A stretch of 14,785 nt of DNA from contig CANIXE010000016.1 in NCBI GenBank assembly GCA_947470885.1, positions 1 to 14,785 on the forward strand, in the 5' to 3' direction. The stretch comes from Planctomycetota bacterium (GTDB taxonomy: Bacteria > Planctomycetota > UBA11346). A model generated the notes under the pieces. It worked only from the letters and a program-made list of their open reading frames with translations. It was not told the origin of the DNA and searched no databases. Each line of letters begins with the position of its first letter. The stretch's first letter is position 1. Positions 1 through 6,037 of the stretch are shown here, piece by piece. Position numbers and translations under genes: made by a program.

Positions 1-445
1 GGTAATGCACGGCCTTGCCCCCCGCCAGGGTGGTGGCGGCGGTCCACAGGGGATAGTCCGGGCTAGGAATCAGAACTTCATCCCCGGGATTCAGCAGTCC
101 CCGGAGGGCGATCAGGATCAGTTCGGAACAGCCGTTGCCGATGAACACGTCATCGGCGCTGACGTCCATCACCCCCCGGCTCTGCTGCTGCATGACCACG
201 GCTTCCCGGGCCGGGAAAATGCCCTTCTGATGGGTGTACGCGTCGGCCTGGTTCAGGTTCTCAATCACCGCCCGGCGCATGGTTTCCGGGGCATGGAAAC
301 CGAAAATCCCGGGATTGCCGATGTTCAGCTTGATGATCTCGGCCCCGGATTTTTCCAATTCCAGGGCTCGCCGAGCCAACGGACCACGGATCTCATAGCG
401 GACTTCAGACAACGACGCACTGGGGGTGATCTGGGGCAGGGGCAT
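1..445 (-). CDS. alaA: Alanine aminotransferase, AlaA/YfbQ type (partial, 3' end outside window)
   Basis: Fold-type I PLP aminotransferase expected to make L-alanine from pyruvate and glutamate in the cytoplasm. About 148 N-terminal codons are present; the reading frame runs off the left edge, so the PLP-binding lysine and C-terminal half are not visible. The translation begins MPLPQITPSASLSEVRYEIR and contains IRGPLARRALELE, KLNIGNPGIFGF, an Ala-Tyr-Thr-His-Gln-Lys-Gly block, IGNGCSELI, LNPGDEVLIPSPDYPLWTAA and GGKAVHY. These match, in order and spacing, what I recall of E. coli AlaA (IRGPVLKEA, KLNIGNPAPFGF, GNGVSELI, PDYPLWTAA, SGKAVHY). The ATG at 445 has a GAGG ribosome-binding-like element about 8 nt upstream and agrees with the family N-terminus. 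It is divergent from the gene at 609. A related aspartate-type aminotransferase is the main alternative. Confidence 0.88.
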   Translation of the reverse strand, partial: MPLPQITPSASLSEVRYEIRGPLARRALELEKSGAEIIKLNIGNPGIFGFHAPETMRRAVIENLNQADAYTHQKGIFPAREAVVMQQQSRGVMDVSADDVFIGNGCSELILIALRGLLNPGDEVLIPSPDYPLWTAATTLAGGKAVHY

Positions 446-479
446 GGCGGACCTCACGGGGGGACGGACTGTATGCCTC

Positions 480-503
480 CCATCCCCCGCTCCAAGGGGA
501 TGG
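480..503. other. Perfect 8-bp inverted repeat (stem-loop) in the alaA leader
   Basis: CCATCCCC (480-487) and GGGGATGG (496-503) are exact reverse complements separated by 8 nt. The element lies about 35 bp upstream of the alaA-like start codon, inside the 163-bp divergent gap. It could fold in the alaA leader RNA or be a protein-binding site. No T-run follows it on either strand, so it does not look like an intrinsic terminator. Short G/C-rich repeats can arise by chance at this base composition. Confidence 0.45.
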
Positions 504-553
504 CAACTCCATGCCCTTTCAGGCCTTTCGATCATCCCGACAAGACCTTCGGG

Positions 554-583
554 TTGACAGAAAGGGCAAATCCAGGGTATCCT
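554..583 (+). promoter_or_regulatory. Putative sigma70-type promoter for the GAF/CheA pair
   Basis: A perfect -35 hexamer TTGACA (554-559) is followed after 18 bp by TATCCT (578-583), which matches the TATAAT consensus at 4 of 6 positions. Transcription would begin near 590, giving a leader of only about 20 nt before the first ATG at 609. It lies in the gap between two divergent genes and points at the GAF/CheA pair, so the placement is sensible. The assignment rests on consensus matching alone. Confidence 0.6.
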
Positions 584-601
584 AGCCCTGATCCCACCGC
601 T

Positions 602-605
602 GGAG
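602..605 (+). promoter_or_regulatory. Ribosome-binding site that favours the second of two tandem ATGs
   Basis: GGAG lies 3 nt before the ATG at 609 and 6 nt before the ATG at 612. The wider spacing is more usual, so translation may start at 612, removing one methionine. Confidence 0.5.
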
Positions 606-608
606 CCC

Positions 609-1664
609 ATGATGGCTGATCTTTATCTGTACCGGGATCTGTACCGCACTTCCCTGGCGGCACCGGCCCAAGGCATGGTGGAACAATTCATTCCCGAAAT
701 GATGCGCCTTGCCGATGACGGTAATCGAGGCGGCACGGCCAGCGATTTCGCCACAGAACTGATGCTGATTCTGCGTTCCCTAGAACCATTCCAACGGGTA
801 GACCGGGTCGGCCTGGTCCAACTCGCCCCCGCCAGCGATCTGCTGATCGCCCTGGGCTCGGCCAACGATCCCTCCATCGCCCAGAATCAGATTGCCCACG
901 GATACCATTGCTTCGTCGACCCGGGAGGATCCCTGACGGCCCTCCGGGAAGGCCGGATGCGAATCTACCACGATGCCAGTGCGGTGATCGCCAGTTTTGC
1001 AAGCCAAGGTCGACCACCCCAGCGGACGATTCGCCTGATCCACGAAATGGGCTTGCGGGCGGGACTTTGCTTACCGGTCCGCCTGGGGCCGGCCCAGGGC
1101 TACCTGTTCTTCAAGTCCTGCCATCCGGGGGAATTCGACCACTTGTCCGACGAAGCCCTGACCATCCTCGGCCTGACGATCCAGGTCGCCCGGATCCACC
1201 TTCGACCGATCCTGGGTCCACTCCCAGAAATCCGCTGGCCCGCTGCCCCTTTCACCTGGGCAGGATTCCTGGCCCTGCTGGACCAGGCGACAAAGGTCCG
1301 GTTCGGCACGGCGGTCCGCTTCCTTACGGGACCCAACCACCGGACCCACGGCTACGACTTTCTGTGGCTGCCGAACCTGGCGGTGCAGACCGTGGTGGAA
1401 ACCATGATCACCCTGGTGGGTTGTCTGGATTTGGACCATCAGATCCAGGTTTCCCACCGCTTTGCCGACGAACAGGAGGCGGTCCTTCACCTGGGAGCCG
1501 AGCATCGTCAACTGCGTCTGGACGCCACCGATCTGGCGCCGCTGAATCAACGCCTGGCGGTCTGGGGCACCCGGGTTGCCCCGGCGGCGGATGGCGGGGT
1601 GGATCTGACCCTGCCGGTGGATCGCCATTTCCACGTCACCGCCGCGGAGCATTACAGTGTCTGA
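609..1664 (+). CDS. GAF-like sensory protein with uncharacterised C-terminal half, coupled to a CheA-like kinase
   Basis: A 351-residue soluble protein (350 if the ATG at 612 is used) with no signal peptide or membrane segment. I do not recognise it as a named family. Residues about 45-200 read as a GAF-like sensor: an N-terminal helix (FATELMLILRSL), the strand VGLVQLAP, and a C-terminal part with RAGLCLPVRLG, GYLFFKSCHPGEFDHL and a closing helix (EALTILGLTIQVARIHL). Residues about 215-345 are separate. They contain a helix (VQTVVETMITLVGCL), alternating strands and a LNQRLAVWGTRV...DLTLPV ending that loosely resembles the last part of a GHKL ATPase domain, but no N, G1 or G2 box is visible. 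It overlaps the following CheA-like gene by 8 bp, so the two are probably made together. The role is likely signal input to, or modulation of, that kinase; this is inferred from context. Confidence 0.72.
   Translation: MMADLYLYRDLYRTSLAAPAQGMVEQFIPEMMRLADDGNRGGTASDFATELMLILRSLEPFQRVDRVGLVQLAPASDLLIALGSANDPSIAQNQIAHGYHCFVDPGGSLTALREGRMRIYHDASAVIASFASQGRPPQRTIRLIHEMGLRAGLCLPVRLGPAQGYLFFKSCHPGEFDHLSDEALTILGLTIQVARIHLRPILGPLPEIRWPAAPFTWAGFLALLDQATKVRFGTAVRFLTGPNHRTHGYDFLWLPNLAVQTVVETMITLVGCLDLDHQIQVSHRFADEQEAVLHLGAEHRQLRLDATDLAPLNQRLAVWGTRVAPAADGGVDLTLPVDRHFHVTAAEHYSV
1646..1664 (+). promoter_or_regulatory. Ribosome-binding site, GTG start and overlapping stop: translational coupling
   Basis: GGAG (1646-1649) lies 7 nt before the GTG start at 1657. 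The upstream gene's TGA stop is at 1662-1664, so the two frames overlap by 8 bp. The downstream site lies inside the upstream gene, an arrangement typical of translational coupling. Confidence 0.7.
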
Positions 1665-3687
1665 CAGTCCCACCCTGAATGAAGATCCGGAGCTGCTGAA
1701 AAGCTTCCTCGCCGAAGCCCGGGAATCCCTGGAGACGGTGGAGGGTCTGTTGGTCGATCTGGAACGAACCAATGATGTGGCGGTGATTCAGGCCATCTTC
1801 CGTCCAATCCATTCCCTGAAGGGCAATTCGGCTTTTTTCGGCCTGCTCAACATCCGCCAGGTCGCCCATGACCTGGAAAACCTCCTGGATCAGGCCAGGC
1901 GGGGTCGCCTGGTCATTGATGCCCGGATCGTTGATCTGCTGTTACAGGGGGTCGACCGGCTCAAAATCCTCTGCAACCAGGTGAATCAGGGTCAGCCGGA
2001 AGAGGCGGTGCCTCCGGTTTCCTGGGAACTTCTGCGTCAGGAACTCCTGGCCGCTGCCAATCAGACCTTGGGGGAACAGGACCCCCTCACCCAGCGCATT
2101 CCCGGTTCGGCTCCCCATCCCCTGGCCGTGGCTTTGGCCGCCCTCCCCCAGGGACAAACGGTGGTGATGGCCGCCTTGGATCAGTTGCCCAGATGGGCCG
2201 GTTCCGAATCCACTACCGCCGCCATCGACTCCTTTCGCACCGATCTGGAAGCTATCATCGCTGCCACGGGCTGGTCCCAGGTGGTGCTCGACCTCCTCCA
2301 GGAGCAACTTCCCCGGATGCAGGCCGAATACAGTTGGCGGCCACCGGGCCAGGGAGCATCCCGACCCGCCACCCCACCCCCGCCAAGTGCGTCCCCGCCC
2401 CGGCCCCGGCCTGAGCCCGCTTCCGGCAGCTCGGACCCAGCCCACTACACCACCGGCATCCATCACCACGATACCAACTCCCAGACCAGGCGCAGCGACA
2501 GCAACGAAACGAATCGCCAGGAGCGGGATGATCAAATCCGCATCCCCGCGGCAAAAATCGACGGTTTCCTGGCGGAGGTCGGTGAACTGCTGGTGCTCAG
2601 CGATTTGTTCGCCCAGGTGGAGGAGCGGCTGGCGGCAATGCCTGGCTCGGAAGCCGTCCGTCGGGACCTGCGCCAAGCCCTCGGCGTCTACGCCCAAGTG
2701 ACCTCGGGACTACGCCAGACGGTGATCTCCCTCCGCCAGGTGCCGGCCCGCCGCCTCCTCCAGAAAGCCCCCCGCCTGATCCGGGACATAGCCAGCAGCC
2801 GGCGCAAGGAAATAGCTTTGATCCTGGGCGGCGAAGACGTCGGGCTGGACAAGGCCATCGTCGATCTCCTGGATGCCCCCCTGGTCCATCTGGTGCGCAA
2901 TGCCGCCGACCACGGCATCGAAACACCGGAACAACGGGTGCAGGCCGGAAAATCCCGCCAGGGCACGATCCGCGTGGGAATCACCGAGACCCCCACGGAA
3001 ATGGTTCTGACCGTGGCGGACGACGGCGCCGGTTTGAACCTGGAGCGGATCCAGGCCAAGGCCGTGGAATCCGGTCTGGTGGCCCCCGGATCAGCCCTCA
3101 CCCGGGACGACATCATCGCCTTCATCTTCGCCAGTGGCGTGTCCACCGCCGCCGAAATCACCGATGTCAGTGGGCGTGGCGTGGGCCTGGATGTGGTCCG
3201 TCAAGCCATTGAAGGTGCCGGTGGGCAGATCGAAATCGACACCGTGGAAGGTTCGGGGACGAGCTTCCGGATCCGGGTCCCCAAGAATGTCCGAACCCAA
3301 ATCCTTTCAGGATTCCTGGTGGGCGTGGGGGAACATACCTTCATCTTCCCCCTCGAACGGATCGAGCGGGCGGTGGCCCTGGATGGCATCCAGATCCAGC
3401 GTCTGCCCGAGGGTGGCGACCGGGTGCTCCTGGATGGCCGGACCTATGCCCACCACCGTCTGGGGGATCTCACCGGATTTCCCGCCGGTCCGGGGAAGAT
3501 CACCGTCATGCTTAAGGCGGGTGGAAATATCACCAGCATCGCCGTGGATGCCGTGCTGGGGGTCCGCCAAGTCATGGTCCGACGGATCGAGGGTCGGCAC
3601 TGTGGTGCGATGGTGGATGGCGGCGCGGTCATGGGCAACGGCCGGGTGGCGATCATCCTCGACCCGGACCGGCTGATCCCCGGCTAA
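1657..3687 (+). CDS. CheA-family histidine kinase (Hpt, dimerisation, HATPase, CheW-like)
   Basis: A 676-residue cytoplasmic kinase. Domains in order: an N-terminal Hpt with the phospho-acceptor histidine at about 52 in HSLKGNSAFFGL; a poorly conserved middle with a Pro-rich linker (about 229-255) and a polar, histidine-containing stretch; a CheA dimerisation segment starting IRIPAAKIDGFLAEVGEL (about 295); an ATPase with N box HLVRNAADHGIE (411-422), G1 DDGAGL (455-460), F box FASGVSTA and G2 GRGVGLD (507 onward); and a CheW-like domain (about 545-676). All catalytic boxes look intact. No response-regulator receiver is fused, and no clear P2 (CheY/CheB-docking) domain is recognisable, although the divergent 125-225 region could hide one. 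No receptor, CheW, CheY, CheB or CheR gene is adjacent. The target may be motility, type IV pili or another output; the sequence does not say which. GTG start. Confidence 0.93.
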   Translation: MSDSPTLNEDPELLKSFLAEARESLETVEGLLVDLERTNDVAVIQAIFRPIHSLKGNSAFFGLLNIRQVAHDLENLLDQARRGRLVIDARIVDLLLQGVDRLKILCNQVNQGQPEEAVPPVSWELLRQELLAAANQTLGEQDPLTQRIPGSAPHPLAVALAALPQGQTVVMAALDQLPRWAGSESTTAAIDSFRTDLEAIIAATGWSQVVLDLLQEQLPRMQAEYSWRPPGQGASRPATPPPPSASPPRPRPEPASGSSDPAHYTTGIHHHDTNSQTRRSDSNETNRQERDDQIRIPAAKIDGFLAEVGELLVLSDLFAQVEERLAAMPGSEAVRRDLRQALGVYAQVTSGLRQTVISLRQVPARRLLQKAPRLIRDIASSRRKEIALILGGEDVGLDKAIVDLLDAPLVHLVRNAADHGIETPEQRVQAGKSRQGTIRVGITETPTEMVLTVADDGAGLNLERIQAKAVESGLVAPGSALTRDDIIAFIFASGVSTAAEITDVSGRGVGLDVVRQAIEGAGGQIEIDTVEGSGTSFRIRVPKNVRTQILSGFLVGVGEHTFIFPLERIERAVALDGIQIQRLPEGGDRVLLDGRTYAHHRLGDLTGFPAGPGKITVMLKAGGNITSIAVDAVLGVRQVMVRRIEGRHCGAMVDGGAVMGNGRVAIILDPDRLIPG

Positions 3688-3705
3688 TCCCGGCTTGATG
3701 GGCGC

Positions 3706-4839
3706 TCAGTTGGCGTGGAGCGCCGCGTTGAGAATCACCTGGTTCTTCTTGGGGATGACCTCCAGGGCGCCGGTCTGGCTGTTGCGCCGGAACAGCAGGT
3801 CGTCCTGACCGCTCAGGTCGGAGGCCTTGATCACGGTGCCATCGGGCAGGCGAACCTTCGAGCCGGCGGTGATGTACAGACCGGCCTCCACCGAGCAGCC
3901 ATTGCCCAGGCTGATGCCCAGGCCGGCATTCGCCCCCAGGAGACTGTTTTCGCCGATGCTGATGACCTGTTTGCCGCCACCTGACAAGGTACCCATGATG
4001 GAGGCGCCACCACCGATGTCGCTGCCCACTCCCACTACCACCCCAGAACTTATCCGACCTTCCACCATGCTCTTGCCCAGGGTGCCGGCGTTGAAATTAC
4101 AGAAACCTTCGTGCATCACCGTGGTCCCTTCCGCCAGGTGGGCCCCCAGGCGGACCCGGTCGGCATCGGCGATCCGTACCCCGGTGGGAAGCACGTAGTC
4201 CACCATCCGGGGGAATTTGTCGACGCTGTGGACCTGGATCTTCACCCCTTCGGCGGCGGCCTTCAGGCGGGTCCGCTCGAAGGTCTCCGGGTCAAACGGG
4301 CCATGGTCGGACCAGACGACATTGCTGAGCAGACCAAAGATGCCTTCCAGGTTCTGGCCGTGGGGCTTCACCAAGCGATGGGACAGCAGATGCAGGCGCA
4401 GGTACGCGTCATGGGCATCCACCGGCTTCACCGCCAGGTCGCCGATGAAGGTCACCACCACCGCCTGGGGCTGGGTTTCCCCAGCCACCGTCCGGCCCCG
4501 GTGGAGGGCGCTGCGGAGCATGCGGATGGCCTCGATGTTGCCGTGCCACTTGCCATCCCCGAGGAACGGAGCGAAGGCCGCCAGGGCCTGTTCCAGCTGA
4601 TCTGCCGACAGGTGGTAGGAGGCCGAACCAGCGAGGTGGCCGGTGACCTGGGCCAATACCGCGGCGCTGCCATAGTTTTCGCCCTTGTTCACCACAGGGA
4701 ACCAGGTGTCGAGAATCCGGCTCTGGCCGTGGACCGCAGGGCTCAGATTCGCCAGGCCGATGGCAAAGGCCGCCGGGCGTAGGTAGCCCGGGGTGGATTC
4801 GACGGCGGCAACGAGGTTCTGGAAATCGGTGATGGTCAT
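3706..4839 (-). CDS. dapD: Tetrahydrodipicolinate N-succinyltransferase
   Basis: Transfers succinyl from succinyl-CoA to tetrahydrodipicolinate in the succinylase branch of lysine/meso-diaminopimelate synthesis, feeding peptidoglycan. It has 377 residues and resembles the longer DapD class known from Pseudomonas and Actinobacteria rather than the roughly 274-residue E. coli type. Residues about 216-335 form the left-handed beta-helix of hexapeptide repeats: RIADADRVRLGAHLAEGTTV, FCNFNAGTLGKSMVEGRIS, a VVVGVGSDIGGGASIMGT block, LSGGGKQVISIGENSLLGA and LGISLGNGCSVEAGLYI. The conserved SMVEGR segment is expected to carry the acid residue of the active site. The N-terminal about 200 residues are the family's alpha-rich domain. 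The ATG at 4839 has an AGGA element about 10 nt upstream. It lies 49 bp downstream of the C45 gene on the same strand, and its stop faces the CheA stop across 18 bp. Confidence 0.95.
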   Translation of the reverse strand: MTITDFQNLVAAVESTPGYLRPAAFAIGLANLSPAVHGQSRILDTWFPVVNKGENYGSAAVLAQVTGHLAGSASYHLSADQLEQALAAFAPFLGDGKWHGNIEAIRMLRSALHRGRTVAGETQPQAVVVTFIGDLAVKPVDAHDAYLRLHLLSHRLVKPHGQNLEGIFGLLSNVVWSDHGPFDPETFERTRLKAAAEGVKIQVHSVDKFPRMVDYVLPTGVRIADADRVRLGAHLAEGTTVMHEGFCNFNAGTLGKSMVEGRISSGVVVGVGSDIGGGASIMGTLSGGGKQVISIGENSLLGANAGLGISLGNGCSVEAGLYITAGSKVRLPDGTVIKASDLSGQDDLLFRRNSQTGALEVIPKKNQVILNAALHAN

Positions 4840-4888
4840 GGAACGAAGGTCCTGGCGGCAATGGGATGAAAGGAAAAATCAGCCTGCG

Positions 4889-5959
4889 TTAGAATGCGAA
4901 GGTGAGCCAACGGCCCCGGTCCGCCGGTCCCCGGCAGGCGTGGAGCCGGCGTTGGGCGGGGATGCCGATGAAGCAGGCATTGGTGGTCGTACCCTGGGCG
5001 TCCTCTTCGTAGCGGTTGATGCTGTCCACCCCGGCACTGCGGTCGGCGAACAGCGCCCGCAAACCCTCGACGCTGATCTGACCGGCCTTGAGGGTCGTCC
5101 CGGCCTTGGCCAGGCGGGCCTTGCTGCTGGCGGTGGCGGCTTCGCCCTCCAGAGCGGAGTGGCCGGCATCCAGGCAGTGATTGGTGCGATACAGCGGCCC
5201 GCTGACCGTGTCCCGCCGGACCACATGGTCGGCGGTGCATTCCAAGTCGGTGACGCCCTGGGCGTCAGCCACCCAGGAGGTGTGGGCCGCAGCCCGGGGC
5301 CCGTTGGTGAACACGGCCTCGGCGGCGGCCCGGGTGGGGGCCTGGAGCGCCCGGTGGAGCAGCGACAGGTAGGGGATGCCCACCCGGCTACCCCGGGTCT
5401 TGATGTTGGTGGTGCCCACGGCCACGCCGTACTCGTTCATCCCCACCAGGGACGGGCAGCCGGCGCAGGTGATGCTCCAGGTGGCGGGGCCCTTGGTGGG
5501 CTGGCGGTGGACGGCGACGACGTAATCCAAGTCGGTGGGATTGAGATCCCAGGTCTGGGAAGCGAGGACCTCGCCGGTGGCGCTGAGGGCCGTGCCGACG
5601 TGGGCGGTGGTGCAGCCCTCAGCCTCGGCGCGCATGCTACCCAACACCAGAATGTCCCGGACATCCGTCATATTGCCCGCGGTGTAGAGGGCGGGGGCAG
5701 TGACCCCGGCAGCCTCGGCGGTGGCCATGAACTCCATCCAGTCATCCCGGTTCCAGCCCGCCAACTTGGCCAGGCATTGGGCCCCCAGGTTTTCCAGGGC
5801 GGCCTGATCCCGGATGCCCCGCTCGTACAGATAGACCTTGGCTGCCCGCTGGCGCTGGGCGACGAAGTCCCGGATGGGACCACGCAGGGCCTGGCCATAG
5901 GCACGGCCCATTTCCACCGGGGATCCAGAGACGGTGATGATCGGGAGTTCCAACATCAT
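4889..5959 (-). CDS. Peptidase C45 / acyl-CoA:6-aminopenicillanate acyltransferase-like Ntn hydrolase
   Basis: A 356-residue Ntn-hydrolase-fold amidohydrolase or acyltransferase of family C45. The mark of the family is self-cleavage before a nucleophilic cysteine. Here AEGCTTAHVG places Gly115-Cys116 just where the Penicillium acyltransferase has its DGCTT site, so the predicted products are an alpha chain of about 115 residues and a beta chain starting at Cys116. Other C45 hallmarks are the N-terminal GSPVEMGRAYGQAL motif, SQTWDLNP at about 134-141 and the glycine-rich SLVGMNEYGVAVGTTNI core. There is no signal peptide, so it is probably cytoplasmic. Tandem ATGs at 5959 and 5956 follow AAGGA; the second has the better spacing (6 nt). 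The substrate is unknown; family members act on amide bonds of varied small molecules. It precedes dapD by 49 bp, and an 18-bp palindrome lies 22 bp upstream of it. Confidence 0.88.
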   Translation of the reverse strand: MMLELPIITVSGSPVEMGRAYGQALRGPIRDFVAQRQRAAKVYLYERGIRDQAALENLGAQCLAKLAGWNRDDWMEFMATAEAAGVTAPALYTAGNMTDVRDILVLGSMRAEAEGCTTAHVGTALSATGEVLASQTWDLNPTDLDYVVAVHRQPTKGPATWSITCAGCPSLVGMNEYGVAVGTTNIKTRGSRVGIPYLSLLHRALQAPTRAAAEAVFTNGPRAAAHTSWVADAQGVTDLECTADHVVRRDTVSGPLYRTNHCLDAGHSALEGEAATASSKARLAKAGTTLKAGQISVEGLRALFADRSAGVDSINRYEEDAQGTTTNACFIGIPAQRRLHACRGPADRGRWLTFAF

Positions 5960-5981
5960 GATTCCTTGGGTTGTTCAGGTC

Positions 5982-5999
5982 CGGTCGTCCGGACGACCG
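5982..5999. promoter_or_regulatory. 18-bp perfect palindrome upstream of the C45 gene
   Basis: CGGTCGTCCGGACGACCG is its own reverse complement over all 18 bases. It sits in the 78-bp gap between the propeller-protein stop (6038) and the C45 start (5959), 22 bp before the ATG. A dimeric repressor site would look like this. In RNA it could fold as a 7-bp stem with a CCGG loop. On the transcribed (minus) strand no T-run follows, so it is not a standard intrinsic terminator. Confidence 0.6.
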
Positions 6000-6008
6000 C
6001 CGCAATGT

Positions 6009-6018
6009 CCTGATCAGG
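6009..6018. promoter_or_regulatory. 10-bp palindrome CCTGATCAGG
   Basis: A second perfect palindrome lies 9 bp from the 18-bp one in the same gap. At 10 bp it is much more likely to be chance, but two palindromes within 37 bp of a gene start make a regulatory reading more plausible. Confidence 0.3.
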
Positions 6019-6037
6019 TTTCAGGGCACCCCAGCGC

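Noticed and set aside
5..619. 204-residue plus-strand open frame at the left edge
   Set aside because: It is antisense to the alaA-like frame, whose translation on the minus strand matches a known enzyme over its whole visible length.
908..1678. 256-residue plus-strand frame inside the GAF gene
   Set aside because: Its composition (Pro, Gly, Arg-rich) is typical of an out-of-frame reading of G+C-rich coding DNA, and the overlapping frame has GAF-like motifs.
4840..4888. Terminator between the C45 gene and dapD
   Set aside because: A run of five T occurs on the minus strand, but no G/C-rich hairpin precedes it.
5982..5999. Intrinsic terminator for the propeller-protein gene
   Set aside because: The palindrome is not followed by a T-run on the minus strand, and its maximum stem is only 7 bp once a loop is allowed.
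4793..6013. 406-residue plus-strand frame
   Set aside because: Antisense to the C45 gene; Gly/Val/His-rich with no recognisable motif, while the minus strand encodes a clear C45 enzyme.
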